64,000 nt of DNA from JAPLDB01 sp038230515 (GCA_038230515.1 JBBRND010000002.1:1-64000); one strand, 5' to 3'. Counted from the stretch's first letter, positions 52,401 through 61,097 are shown. Program-made: numbers and translations. The notes: generated by a model not told the origin, from the letters alone.

Positions 52401-54499
52401 GCGAAAAAAGCTATGGCTGCCTTGTGATCAGCCATTACAAATTGTTCGCTGTTGCTTTGATCGCGCGTATGGAAATTTCCGGCAAAACACGAACTCGCCA
52501 TAATGATGGGATACTTTCCATAATTAGTATAATTGGAAGGGAGATCGGTTGCAATGTCAAAACTGGAGCCGGATGCATGTCCAAAGAAAAGCATCATGGA
52601 AACACCGCTGTCAATCTTGTTCTTTATTTGTGCTGTTAAATTTAATTGAACCGGATCGGGACTGTTTTTAAAGAACGATGTTACGCGACCGCCATACAAA
52701 GTATCTTCAATAATTCCTTTCAGGAAATCAAGGTTGCTGTGGAAACTGGTTTGCTCGCCAATGTTTTCGCCACCACCGAAGTGTAGTATTTCTTTCATCC
52801 ACGATTCAGGAGGATTTAAGTTTTGTTTTACTTCATACTCTTTTACTTTGTCGAGATAATCAGTTACATCCGACTGGACGCGCGCACTGAGGCGGCCGAT
52901 TGGAATTGCGGGTTCATACAAAGAACCATTCACGCCAGACACAAGACCGATATCGGATGTCGGATACCCGAATGAAGTAACCAAGCACATGCTCCACAAT
53001 GTCGGATCGTGGCGCATAGAGTATGGCTCAATGGATTTTCCGACCAGGAAAATTGCCTGTGGCTTCGGTACATTCCACTTATCAAGGATAAAGTGAGTGA
53101 AGTTGCGGATTGCCAGACCGTGATTGACGATGCCATACGCAAACTGATCATACAGTTCAGCAGCATCAATCACTACTACACGATTGTGATTTCCGGTTGT
53201 TGAGTTGCGGTAGTCCTTGTAGCCGTTTCCAATATTGATTGCATTTTTTAATCCAGCATGAGTTATAATGATGTAAGCAGAATCAACTCCTGTGATGAAG
53301 TTGTTGAATCTACTTCCCGCTGTAGAATAATTCAATCTTAAAATACTTGCAGGAACAATGTTTGTAATCGCTCCACTGCTTACTAGCCAGCAAATTTTCG
53401 GAGAAGTATTTCCATCATTCGGAATAATTGCCTGCACCCCGGAACCGTTTTGGGTGATCGTGATGCGTTTGTGATTTGTGATATCATACAGCACCGTGCT
53501 GCCTGTACCATTGTTGAAGTTTGTCAGGTTAAGATAGGTTTTTCCGTTTCCTAAATCGTCAGGTACAAACATTTTAAATGACGAAGCATTTTCAATATCC
53601 ATGTTGTGCGGATATTTTACGGAGAGATTTACAAATGAAATTCGGTTAGTAGGATTGGCTCCGCCCTGCGGATAAACAGTGTAAGTAAATGTGGTGCTTG
53701 TGCTTGTAAATAAAGAGGGAGAAACAGAGAACGAATTTTTCTTTACCTGATAGCCGTTGAATTGCTCTCTGAAGTTGATGCCGGGTGCAGCGACTGAATA
53801 ATCCTGGTAGTTATTATTCGCTCCGACAATAGTTGTATTTATTTCAAAATTAGGGCTGCCGGGTCCTGTATAAACATTTTGTGTGTTCACAATCTTCTGC
53901 GTAGAAAGATAACTTGACGAGAGAACGGTGCCTACATGACCTTCTGCATTTACATAGTCAATGTCCTGATCAGGGTATCCAACGTTATATTGATCGCTTT
54001 CTTCGAGGTAAGATTCTTTAAAAAAGTATGATGCTGCATTGTTGTAAACCACATCACTGAAAGGACTAAAGCGTTTGCCGGGCGATGCGCCCAAGGTGAG
54101 AAAATAAACTGCTGTATCAGTTAGCAAACTGTAATTCGGATTCGGCTGCCAGGTGCTGTCCGCATACAATTGTTTATCGAACCATCCGGTGTTTTTCTCT
54201 CCATAGAATTCGATGTAGTCATTTGATCCGGGAGTGATGTGCTGATCATTGTTTTCATCAAACACATATATGAATTGCTCTTGTCCTCTTACCCAAAACT
54301 GAATATTATTTACATCCCAATTGGTACTTGCCACGCCTGCCCATGCAAGATTTTGCGCAGTAAGGCGGTAGATTCCATCCTGCCAAACTTTTACTTTGTA
54401 ATATTCCTGCCCAGTGTTGATCCAGGAATTTTCATACGTCTGCGATCGGACAATGAAGGTCGTGAGAAGAAGCACACAGAGTGTGTAAAGTTTTTTCAT
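49430..54499 (-). CDS. porU2: PorU2-like type IX secretion sortase (C25 gingipain family)
   Basis: 1689 residues with a signal peptide (MKKLYTLCVLLLTTFIVRSQ). A PorU-type N-terminal beta domain (YYKVKVWQDGIYRLTAQNL) precedes the C25 peptidase domain at about residues 390-760. The catalytic His lies in MMLFFGHASG near residue 641 and the Cys in MASSCFAGNF near residue 667. Many beta-sandwich segments follow. The C-terminus (ILNYPNPFSTSTRFVFVL, then YAWDGKDEFGDQLANGVYLY) resembles a T9SS sorting domain. Homologues are named putative T9SS sortase PorU2; PorU proper cleaves and attaches cargo at the cell surface. The PorV/PorQ-family gene lies directly upstream. Function is inferred from family. 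Confidence 0.85.
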   Translation of the reverse strand: MKKLYTLCVLLLTTFIVRSQTYENSWINTGQEYYKVKVWQDGIYRLTAQNLAWAGVASTNWDVNNIQFWVRGQEQFIYVFDENNDQHITPGSNDYIEFYGEKNTGWFDKQLYADSTWQPNPNYSLLTDTAVYFLTLGASPGKRFSPFSDVVYNNAASYFFKESYLEESDQYNVGYPDQDIDYVNAEGHVGTVLSSSYLSTQKIVNTQNVYTGPGSPNFEINTTIVGANNNYQDYSVAAPGINFREQFNGYQVKKNSFSVSPSLFTSTSTTFTYTVYPQGGANPTNRISFVNLSVKYPHNMDIENASSFKMFVPDDLGNGKTYLNLTNFNNGTGSTVLYDITNHKRITITQNGSGVQAIIPNDGNTSPKICWLVSSGAITNIVPASILRLNYSTAGSRFNNFITGVDSAYIIITHAGLKNAINIGNGYKDYRNSTTGNHNRVVVIDAAELYDQFAYGIVNHGLAIRNFTHFILDKWNVPKPQAIFLVGKSIEPYSMRHDPTLWSMCLVTSFGYPTSDIGLVSGVNGSLYEPAIPIGRLSARVQSDVTDYLDKVKEYEVKQNLNPPESWMKEILHFGGGENIGEQTSFHSNLDFLKGIIEDTLYGGRVTSFFKNSPDPVQLNLTAQIKNKIDSGVSMMLFFGHASGSSFDIATDLPSNYTNYGKYPIIMASSCFAGNFHTRDQSNSEQFVMADHKAAIAFFASVGLGNAYYLNLYDTTLYRNIAFRYYGEPIGKIIQNSVRILETNPSYTGDSEMKRVCLEMSLQGDPMLRFNSWPKPDLVADESNIYFTPDVITANMDTFSIHFRTRNYARAVNDTFHVVITRTLPNGVDSVYTVARPRCYYADDMSVNMHVAGLNGAGVNTFKVQVDLDTNRIPELQDISNNGATTSLFIYSNDIVPIYPPKYAIHPYATATLKASTSNPLGSSRNYKFEIDTSYFNDDPATHSPKYRFGFVQASGGVVSWSPSNYTLLPNTVYYWRVYDDTTTVNKNESSFIYIPNKTGWSQAHFFQFNRDGYENVAQDSIDRKYIFGQNIKSLDVVDYGYPANGNETHATGYSLNEEVQEYDGWTGSPTIHFAIIDSLTLAPWSNCNAFHGQANIFSDPDGDCLNGPGTVYSNPNRPRPENYFQYRLLDPVQMQRLHEFGDSIQNGNYLLFYSWFPCVYSLDTSMRNLFTDLGIPTVYQLLQDNLPFIVFLKKGQPDSVKYVMGTLTNSMINLQTTLKTVWYNGNITSEVVGPATHWTNLHWGEHSLEGGATHDTISLSIYGFNQVLAKWDTLATGIQTNTPDYSLSSISASQYPYLKLKAYEQDLPLRTPPQMDRWQIYYDEVPECALNANRHYSFYNNPISEGDTIRMSIAIDNIGNLPMDSLGMSFYMYDRNRARHDIKTYKLDSLRTGQSLIASVAIDTTYGLYGENSLWVEANPYGNIHQLEQFHFNNIAEVKFNISRDVINPILDVTFDGIHILDQDIVSGKPHITIQLHDENKFLALNDTSNFRVYLKTPSQNAKQQLNFNDQFYSALMRFTPAVLPKNSCKIEFDPTLLEDGIYTIEVEATDRSKNESGKYNYRISFEVINKSTITEILNYPNPFSTSTRFVFVLTGNEVPDHMKIRIMTVTGKVIREIMKSELGNIHIGRNITDYAWDGKDEFGDQLANGVYLYKVYTDFSNGDDLEHRDSEADKYFKKGWGKMYLMR

Positions 54500-54515
54500 C
54501 TGGTTTTGGTTTGGC

Positions 54516-54583
54516 TGTCATGCTGAACTTGTTTCAGCATCCATCTATGAATTGATGGATCCCGAAACAAGTTCGGGATGACA
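54516..54583. repeat. Large compensated palindrome between the PorV-like and PorU2-like genes
   Basis: Two 28-base arms (54516-54543 and 54556-54583) pair over the whole length apart from a GCTGAA/CCCGAA difference and its partner. Each arm is itself a palindrome: ATGCTGAA/TTCAGCAT in the left and ATCCCGAA/TTCGGGAT in the right. The sub-stems therefore changed together on both sides. It resembles the CCCGAACTTGTTTCGGGA-type repeat widespread in Bacteroidota. Confidence 0.85.
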
Positions 54584-54597
54584 ATTGGTTATTGTTA

Positions 54598-55683
54598 TTA
54601 TTTCGTTTCGGTTGTTGATTTGTGTTTGTAAATATCAAGCTTAAGAGAGAATACATTTGAGTACAATGTTTCCTGGCTGCCGATGTTGGTGAGGGCATAA
54701 TCAATCGAAAGGTTTTTCAGCTTGATACCGATGCCCATGTTCGGTTGAAAGATGGTAGAGTAGGCACCTTCCTGGTCTTTCACTTTCTGAATGTTGCATA
54801 CACCACCACGCAGAAAAATAAAATTATCATACCCGATTTCAAGACCGAGGTGCGGATCAACACTTACAGGGTTGCTGCTGATTACAACGTTCCGCTGTCC
54901 GTCAAATGTCATGTCGAGGTCAAGTTCAGGCATCACTGAAAATTTCTTTCCGATGGTTGCTTTGTAACCAACACCGAGAATAAGTTTGGGAAGTGTAAGT
55001 TCAGTCGAGTTTTTGGGAATTTCATTTCCGGTAACGCTGAATACATCCTTAATTTTATCTGTGTTGAAGGTCCATGAGTTGAAAGTGGTAGTAATATCTT
55101 TTCCCATCAACCCGAATTGCCATTTGCCTTTGTCGTACTGCACACCCAGGTCGAGACCGAAACCCCATGAATGGCCAAAGTCGCCAACAGTGCGATGAAC
55201 CACTTTGATGGAACCACCATAGCGCAGTCCTGCAATCTTACTCTGCATAGCATACGAAACCAGGAATGCATAATCAGCGGCAGAAAAAGATTTAATCTTG
55301 TCGTAGTTAATATTTCCGGAAGCATCAATCAACTCCGTAGTATCCGGAATATCGTCCACTGCAAAACGGATGAATGAAAATGCCAGTGCGCGCGTGGCAT
55401 CCACTTTGGCAACAAGGCCTACATATTCATACTTGGCAATACCTGCAAAATATTCGCTGTGCATGCCGGCAATCTGTGCGCTTCCGTTCACGAGCGAAAG
55501 TCCGGCAGGATTCCAGAAAGAAGCGGTTACATCATTCACGCTTGCGGCCTGAGCATTGCTCATTCCCAATCCGCGGCCGCCTACACCGATGGATAAAAAT
55601 TCGTTGCTGTACTTAGGCGCCTGTGCTGATGCAAAGTTGGTGAGAAGAGCGAGTGCCGCGAAAGAAAAGATTTTTAATTTCAT
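54598..55683 (-). CDS. PorV/PorQ-family outer-membrane protein
   Basis: 361 residues. Signal peptide (LKIFSFAALALLTNFASAQA) then a FadL-like barrel: FLSIGVGGRGLGMSNAQAAS and SFWNPAGLSLVNG near residues 28-68 are the PorV/PorQ signature, with beta strands to the end. PorV shuttles T9SS cargo from the secretion pore to the PorU attachment complex. The pairing with a PorU2-like gene suggests a parallel cargo-processing module. Whether this is PorV itself, PorQ or a paralogue cannot be settled here. Confidence 0.85.
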   Translation of the reverse strand: MKLKIFSFAALALLTNFASAQAPKYSNEFLSIGVGGRGLGMSNAQAASVNDVTASFWNPAGLSLVNGSAQIAGMHSEYFAGIAKYEYVGLVAKVDATRALAFSFIRFAVDDIPDTTELIDASGNINYDKIKSFSAADYAFLVSYAMQSKIAGLRYGGSIKVVHRTVGDFGHSWGFGLDLGVQYDKGKWQFGLMGKDITTTFNSWTFNTDKIKDVFSVTGNEIPKNSTELTLPKLILGVGYKATIGKKFSVMPELDLDMTFDGQRNVVISSNPVSVDPHLGLEIGYDNFIFLRGGVCNIQKVKDQEGAYSTIFQPNMGIGIKLKNLSIDYALTNIGSQETLYSNVFSLKLDIYKHKSTTETK

Positions 55684-56008
55684 TGGTGAGATTGAATTAG
55701 AAGTTAGCTATTGGATTTATGATCAATAACTAACGAATAACCTGTGCTTTTATTTGACATCTGTAAAAGTAAATTTTTAATCAATCCGAAATTCAGGGTT
55801 TTGGTTAACTGAAGATTTCCGTAGGTGAATCATCTGTTTACATAAGCGGGTTTGCATCGTGAGAATTTATACAGAATAAAAGAGTAAAAGATTCAGCGGA
55901 GATGCGAGAAGGAAACAGATCGAATAAAAAAGTATTTGAAAATAATTTTAGAAAAGCGAAACTTTTTAAAGCAGCTAAATATTTCGATAGGTATTCATGA
56001 ACTCAAAA
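55684..56008. other. Intergenic region, 325 bases, no gene seen
   Basis: AT-rich sequence between the PorV-like start and the ctlX stop. It should hold the PorV-like promoter, but no TAnnTTTG is present on the minus strand. No hairpin terminator, tRNA or open frame above about 40 codons is evident. Confidence 0.5.
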
Positions 56009-56911
56009 CTAAAACAATTCAGCCACCATGCACCTTGCACCCCCGCCACCATACGTTTCAATAATGTCTAAATCAGCATAAAGAATAGTGCAATATTTTT
56101 CAATGCTTTTTTTTCCGGATGCAGAAAAATGATTGCGCGCACGCGCTGACATAAGCAAAAATTTTTCTTCTTTTTTATTTTGAAGCTCGAGGCAGTTGCC
56201 GCAGAAGTGATGCATCTGCTCAAAAGAAATGGAAATGACTTCGTGATTTGTTTTTGTAAGAGATGATTTCACGCGTTCTCTTCCGTCACTCTCCTTATTA
56301 ATTGCATGAAGACAAACGATGGCAAAATTTTCCGCCACACACATCAGCACGTTCGTGTGATAAATTACTTCGCCATTCTTATCATACGCAGAAAATATTT
56401 CTACTGCGAATCCTGTTTGCTTGCTCCATTCAAACACAAGATCGTTGTTCGTACGCTGCGAAAGCGATGCATACGCAATTTTATTTTTGTGATCAATGAC
56501 TAAGCTGCCTGTTCCTTCCAGAAAAATTCCGCGCTCCTCATTATGCGAGAGATCAATTTTATTGTGATACGTTTTACTTAGAGTTCTGATGATGTCTGCC
56601 CTGCGCTCAAGTCGTCTGTTCTCTGCCATCATCGGGTATAATATCAAAGTACCGTCCGGCATCGTGCTGAACCAGTTGTTCGGAAAAATCGCATCCGGAG
56701 TGTTGAGCAAATCATCCTGCGCAAAAAGATTTACCTCGATACCTGAATTCTGAAGTTTATTTACCAGCGCATCAAACTCACTTTTTGTTTTATGCGCAAG
56801 TTCTTCTTCCGAAAAAAAGATTCCCGTCTGCTGAAAAAAATTATCTCCAACCGTTTGAGGGTTGGAGGTAAAATTTTTAGGTCCGATCATCAATACTTTC
56901 GAGGCAGCCAT
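56009..56911 (-). CDS. ctlX: CtlX-type citrulline/arginine-related amidohydrolase
   Basis: 300-residue cytoplasmic protein of the amidinotransferase/arginine deiminase fold. PDAIFPNNWFSTMPDGTLIL near residue 67 and YPMMAENRRLERR near residue 92 are typical of the family called citrulline utilization hydrolase. EGTGSLVID and HTNVLMC provide further active-site residues. The nucleophile Cys is in YGGGGARCMVAELF at the C-terminus. It starts directly after the stop of the T9SS gene (TAA then ATG), so the two are cotranscribed. The true substrate is uncertain. Confidence 0.88.
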   Translation of the reverse strand: MAASKVLMIGPKNFTSNPQTVGDNFFQQTGIFFSEEELAHKTKSEFDALVNKLQNSGIEVNLFAQDDLLNTPDAIFPNNWFSTMPDGTLILYPMMAENRRLERRADIIRTLSKTYHNKIDLSHNEERGIFLEGTGSLVIDHKNKIAYASLSQRTNNDLVFEWSKQTGFAVEIFSAYDKNGEVIYHTNVLMCVAENFAIVCLHAINKESDGRERVKSSLTKTNHEVISISFEQMHHFCGNCLELQNKKEEKFLLMSARARNHFSASGKKSIEKYCTILYADLDIIETYGGGGARCMVAELF

Positions 56912-58627
56912 TTATTGTTTCACCACGGGCGCAGAGAAAATAATTTTCTTCCTTTCATCAGTAATCTGAATAAGGTAGCTTCCTTTCGTAAGTCCGTCAA
57001 GAGAAATTTCTGTTTTATTATTGATCAATGAAAGTGTTTCCGTTTTCACTACCCTTCCTGCAACATCTTTTATACTAATTGAAAGATTTTTAAGAGCGAT
57101 AGAAGTGCTTATAGTAAGTTTATCATGCGCAGGATTCGGAAATACACTGAAGGCATGACTCAGATCAACATCATTGATTCCTTCCTGATCAACATGCACC
57201 GTATCCGAACATGAAGTACATCCGAACACATCTGTGATGCATACATAATAATTTCCTCCCTGCACAGCCACATAATCCTGAAAGATGCCGGCAGGAATTG
57301 CGCCTGTTGAAACTTCATACCATTGATAAGTAAGTGATGGGCTGCAAATCAAAGTATCTCCCGCAACCTGAATGCTTGGTGGCGTAGGTTGATTCACATT
57401 GATGTATCCCACGTGTGTGTTTGAATTTATACAAGAACCATTTTCAACAGTAAAAGTAGAGTTGAATGAACCTCCAACGTTGTAACAAATATTTGTCGGA
57501 TTTTGAAGAGAAGAATTCACCGGAGTGCCGCCCTGGAAAGTCCAGATATAAGATGTTACCGTTCCTGTTGAAAGATCAGTGTAATCAATGCAATCGCCCA
57601 CGCATAAATTTTGATTCGTAGAAGTGAAATCAGGAATCGGAGTCGGAGTAATTGTAACAAGTCCTGACTTTAGAAGAGTATCGGTACCGAAAGCATTTGT
57701 TACAATCTGAGTTACATCAAAACTACCGGAAGTGTGGTAACAAACAACAGGGCTTGCAGATGTTGATGTTGATGGATTTCCTCCCGGAAACGACCATGCC
57801 CATGAAGTAGCCCCTGTTGAGCTGTCTGTAAAAGTCACGCACAAAGAATCGCAACCTGCTGTAGGTCCCTGTGTAAAATTCGCAAGAGGTGGTACGCCAG
57901 CACTTGTTACAGTTAAGCGAACAGAATCAACGGCAAAAGAAGGATCGTTACCATTTCCATCATCATCATTCACCCAATGAAAGGCAAGCCCGACATTCGG
58001 ATTGTTATTAGCCGATGCAGGCAATGCCATGCTGAATATAGTCCATCTTCCCTGACCTGCTCCGCAGTTTGTTGGTGTCTTTGCCATATCAGCAAGCAAA
58101 CTCCAGGTAGTGCCATCAAAATACTCTACAGTTGCATTGTCATTCACACCTTGCCCGCGCTCAATATAATTAAATGAAAGAGTAATTGTAGATCTTCCGC
58201 TGCAATCAATCGTTGGAGATGTAGCTAAAATATCGGTAACAGTTGATGGTGGTGTGCCGAGGATTACACAGTATCCACCGGCATCATACGCAGCACCGCA
58301 ATCACCTGTCGGACAAAAAGCTCCTGCACTTGGAGAAAGAGGGTCATTCCCTACATGGAGCGTACCATTGTTGCCGCAACCCGATCCGCATGAGCCGGCA
58401 GCATTCCCATTCTCAGCACAACTGATGTACCAGAGGTTAGGAGTGGTAGCGCCTCCACAATCTGTCGTTGGTCCGTTGCTGGCAAATGTCCACGCTCCAT
58501 TTGGACCGGTATAACTTGTGCAAAGCGATGAACAAGCGTTATTGAAATTTTCAATCCAGAAAATTGTTTGAGCATTTGCTATCACGATCAGAGACAGCAT
58601 AAGAATCATCAAGTATATTTTTTTCAT
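56912..58627 (-). CDS. Secreted PKD-domain protein with T9SS type A sorting domain
   Basis: 571 residues. Signal peptide (KKIYLMILMLSLIVIANAQ). Residues about 22-245 are a Cys-rich jelly-roll-like region (CSSLCTSYTGPNGAWTF, GSCGSGCGNNG, LSFNYIERGQG) with FAVDSVRLTV at its end, resembling MAM/laminin-like sandwiches. Two PKD-like domains follow, at about residues 255-325 (SWAWSFPGGNPSTS) and 335-410 (SYIWTFQGGTPVNS). The type A sorting domain is AFSVFPNPAHDKLTIS to the end. No enzyme motif is seen; it is probably a surface-associated or released binding protein. Confidence 0.88.
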   Translation of the reverse strand: MKKIYLMILMLSLIVIANAQTIFWIENFNNACSSLCTSYTGPNGAWTFASNGPTTDCGGATTPNLWYISCAENGNAAGSCGSGCGNNGTLHVGNDPLSPSAGAFCPTGDCGAAYDAGGYCVILGTPPSTVTDILATSPTIDCSGRSTITLSFNYIERGQGVNDNATVEYFDGTTWSLLADMAKTPTNCGAGQGRWTIFSMALPASANNNPNVGLAFHWVNDDDGNGNDPSFAVDSVRLTVTSAGVPPLANFTQGPTAGCDSLCVTFTDSSTGATSWAWSFPGGNPSTSTSASPVVCYHTSGSFDVTQIVTNAFGTDTLLKSGLVTITPTPIPDFTSTNQNLCVGDCIDYTDLSTGTVTSYIWTFQGGTPVNSSLQNPTNICYNVGGSFNSTFTVENGSCINSNTHVGYINVNQPTPPSIQVAGDTLICSPSLTYQWYEVSTGAIPAGIFQDYVAVQGGNYYVCITDVFGCTSCSDTVHVDQEGINDVDLSHAFSVFPNPAHDKLTISTSIALKNLSISIKDVAGRVVKTETLSLINNKTEISLDGLTKGSYLIQITDERKKIIFSAPVVKQ

Positions 58628-58651
58628 ATTGATAAAAGAATTTTAGGAATT

Positions 58652-58659
58652 CAAAACTA
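58652..58659 (-). promoter_or_regulatory. -7 promoter element for the PKD/T9SS-ctlX operon
   Basis: On the minus strand TAGTTTTG is a perfect TAnnTTTG, 24 bases upstream of the ATG at 58627. No TTG is seen at -33. Confidence 0.55.
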
Positions 58660-58818
58660 CATAATTTTTAGAGATAATAAATCCCGAATATCATGCGCTT
58701 CATGAACAGGGTTAATCAATAATGCCGTTTTTCTTACAGATGTATTACAAAGAAGATATTTCAGCAATCCGCCCGAACGATCTGCACGTTATTACAGTCA
58801 AAACAAAACCTGTTCAAA

Positions 58819-58998
58819 ATGAAAAACGAACCTGTAGTAACTTACAATCACATGCAAGATGACGGAACATCTGTGAATCATTATTTCGTTGCAGAAACTG
58901 AAAACAACCGGCATCCGATCAGTTTGTATATGATCTTTGCTATTGACATTCTGCTTATGGGGGCCATTGGATTCCTTGCATACCAGATTATCTTTTGA
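58819..58998 (+). CDS. Small single-pass membrane protein (59 residues)
   Basis: MKNEPVVTYNHMQDDGTSVN starts a short hydrophilic N-terminus of about 32 residues. One clear membrane helix follows (SLYMIFAIDILLMGAIGFLA), ending YQIIF. An intrinsic terminator begins 25 bases after the TGA. The composition change from charged to strongly hydrophobic in one frame, with a terminator after it, argues for a real gene. The small size makes function impossible to assign. The promoter is not evident, and no homologue is recognised. Confidence 0.6.
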   Translation: MKNEPVVTYNHMQDDGTSVNHYFVAETENNRHPISLYMIFAIDILLMGAIGFLAYQIIF

Positions 58999-59023
58999 GG
59001 AAACATAGTTCTGTTTAAAATAG

Positions 59024-59053
59024 AAGCCCTCCCCGAACTTTCGAGGAGGGCTT
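59024..59053 (+). terminator. Terminator-like hairpin after the small membrane protein gene
   Basis: AAGCCCTCC (59024-59032) and GGAGGGCTT (59045-59053) form a 9-bp GC-rich stem with a 12-base loop. Only a short T-run follows (TTTCG), so efficiency is uncertain. Confidence 0.65.
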
Positions 59054-59163
59054 TCGTGTTTGCGATCATTCCTGCTTTTCTTCTGAGAATTTGACAAAAG
59101 GATGGAATTTCAGAGTTTATGATTCTTCATCTCCCTTCCTGAACGATTATTCAACAGGAATAT

Positions 59164-59171
59164 TACTTTTG
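59164..59171 (+). promoter_or_regulatory. -7 promoter element for the sugar dehydrogenase-like gene
   Basis: TACTTTTG is a perfect TAnnTTTG, 21 bases upstream of the ATG at 59193. It lies inside a longer open frame that begins at 59091, which argues against that upstream start. Confidence 0.6.
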
Positions 59172-59192
59172 CTAGTTCAAAAAAACATATCT

Positions 59193-61097
59193 ATGAAAAA
59201 AATTACTTTATTATCTCTTTTGATTTTATCATTTTCTGTAAAGTATTCCTTCGCTCAGGTTACTCTTACGCAATTTGCAGCCGGCTTCACAGAAGCAGTT
59301 GACATTGTAAACGCTGGCGATGACCGGCTTTTTATAGTTGAACGTGCAGGGCGTATCCGCATAGTTGACACAGCCGGAGTTGTGAAGCCAGGATATTTTC
59401 TCGACATCCATAACGAAGTAGAAAGCGGATATAACGAACAAGGATTACTTGGTTTAGCATTTGCACCCGACTATACAATCAGCGGAAATTTTTATTGCTA
59501 CTACACTCAAAAGAATACTGATTCAATTCGCATCGTAAGGTTCATGGTAAGTTCAACCAATCCCGATTCAGCGGATGCATCTTCTGAGCAGGAAATCATT
59601 GGAGTCAATCATAACTATGCATTAAATCATGATGGTGGCGATCTCTTTTTCCGGAAAACTGACGGGTATTTATATTTTGCTACTGGTGATGGGGGCAGTG
59701 GTGGCGATCCCGGAAATCGTTCACAAAACTTAGATACTTTGCTCGGAAAATTTATTCGTCTTGATGTAAGTGCAGGTGGACCCGGATACACAATTCCTCC
59801 AACCAACCCACTTATCGGTTTACCGGGGCGCGATGAAATTTATAACTGGGGAATGAGAAATCCATGGCGCTGGAGTTTCGATCGTTGGAATGGTGATCTG
59901 TGGATTGGCGATGTGGGGCAAAACTTATACGAAGAAATTGACTACCAACCCGAGTCAAGTCCTGGAGGCTTAAATTATGGTTGGCATTGTTATGAGGGAA
60001 ATCACACATATCCTGTCGGAGCATGTACAATTCCAGATGCAGTTTTTCCTGTTCGCGAATATTCTCATTCATCGGGTGGGGTTGCTACTATTGGCGGATT
60101 CAGATACCGTGGTGCAAACTTTTCCAACCTGTTCGGAAAGTATTTTTATTCTGACGAGAGTACATCTGGTTACGGAATACATTATTTACTTCCTGATGGC
60201 GTGGGTGGCTGGGCAGATACTTCTCTTGGAAACTTAGGCAGGTCAACACTGGTTTGTTTTGGCGAAGACCGTTGGGGAGAACTCTATGTCTCAGAATATG
60301 CCAACGGGAACATTTACAGATTTACAGGTGCCTCTTGCAGCCCCGTTGCATTTATCAATAATGCAGATACCGTCTATGTTTGTGATACTCTTTCTCCACA
60401 AGAACTTCGCACTCCTGATGGAAAAAATTTTCATTACCAATGGTATCAGGATGGAAATGCAATAGCGGGCAACGACAACGATTCGTTAACCATCAATCAG
60501 GGCGGAAGTTATTATGTTATCGCAACAAATTCAGGAGGATGCTCCACCACTTCAGACGCTGTTCGGGTTATTTATGCAGGACCTCCGGCATTAAGTTTCA
60601 GCGGGCTTGATACCTTTTATTGTGTGTATTATGGTCAGGCACATTTGATCGGAAATCCGATAGGCGGTGCATTCAGCGGACCGGGAATAACAGGAGTTGG
60701 AAATCTTTATTTTGACCCTGCGCTTGCGGGCGAAGGTGACTTTACTATCACCTATAATTATACAAGTACTATAACGGGATGTTCAAATTCTGTTTCATCA
60801 CAGGTGCATGTAGATCTATGCTCAGGAATTTCAACTGAAAGTTTTCTTCCCCGTTTCAATCTTTATCCGAACCCGAACAACGGAACTTTCACTCTTGATT
60901 TTTATTTGAGTTCTAGCATGGCATTAAATGCAGAAGTAATGGATGCAACAGGTCGTATTGTTTACAAGGAACAACTTCATACAGAGCAAGGAGTACAATC
61001 TGTCTCCATGAATCTCTCTCATCTTGCCAAAGGAATTTACAATTTGAAAGTAAGTGGTGATAGCGGAGTGGCTACCAAACATTTTGTGATTGAATAA
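59193..61097 (+). CDS. Secreted PQQ-dependent sugar dehydrogenase-like protein with T9SS type A domain
   Basis: 634 residues from ATG 59193, giving the signal peptide MKKITLLSLLILSFSVKYSF. Residues about 30-390 form a six-bladed propeller of the glucose/sorbosone dehydrogenase (GSDH) family. Motifs are FIVERAGRIRIVD, GLLGLAFAPDY, NHDGGDLFF, GDGGSGGDPGNRSQNLDTLL, RNPWRWSFDRWNGDLWIGDV and YGWHCYEG. An Ig-like segment follows at about 410-530. The end is a type A sorting domain (FNLYPNPNNGTFTLDF, GIYNLKVSG). It may oxidise sugars or aldoses at the cell surface with PQQ; cofactor use is family knowledge, not shown here. Confidence 0.9.
   Translation: MKKITLLSLLILSFSVKYSFAQVTLTQFAAGFTEAVDIVNAGDDRLFIVERAGRIRIVDTAGVVKPGYFLDIHNEVESGYNEQGLLGLAFAPDYTISGNFYCYYTQKNTDSIRIVRFMVSSTNPDSADASSEQEIIGVNHNYALNHDGGDLFFRKTDGYLYFATGDGGSGGDPGNRSQNLDTLLGKFIRLDVSAGGPGYTIPPTNPLIGLPGRDEIYNWGMRNPWRWSFDRWNGDLWIGDVGQNLYEEIDYQPESSPGGLNYGWHCYEGNHTYPVGACTIPDAVFPVREYSHSSGGVATIGGFRYRGANFSNLFGKYFYSDESTSGYGIHYLLPDGVGGWADTSLGNLGRSTLVCFGEDRWGELYVSEYANGNIYRFTGASCSPVAFINNADTVYVCDTLSPQELRTPDGKNFHYQWYQDGNAIAGNDNDSLTINQGGSYYVIATNSGGCSTTSDAVRVIYAGPPALSFSGLDTFYCVYYGQAHLIGNPIGGAFSGPGITGVGNLYFDPALAGEGDFTITYNYTSTITGCSNSVSSQVHVDLCSGISTESFLPRFNLYPNPNNGTFTLDFYLSSSMALNAEVMDATGRIVYKEQLHTEQGVQSVSMNLSHLAKGIYNLKVSGDSGVATKHFVIE

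Noticed and set aside
58724..58863. 46-codon plus frame overlapping the 59-residue membrane protein gene
   Set aside because: It lacks any membrane or domain signal and overlaps the more convincing frame; kept only as a note.
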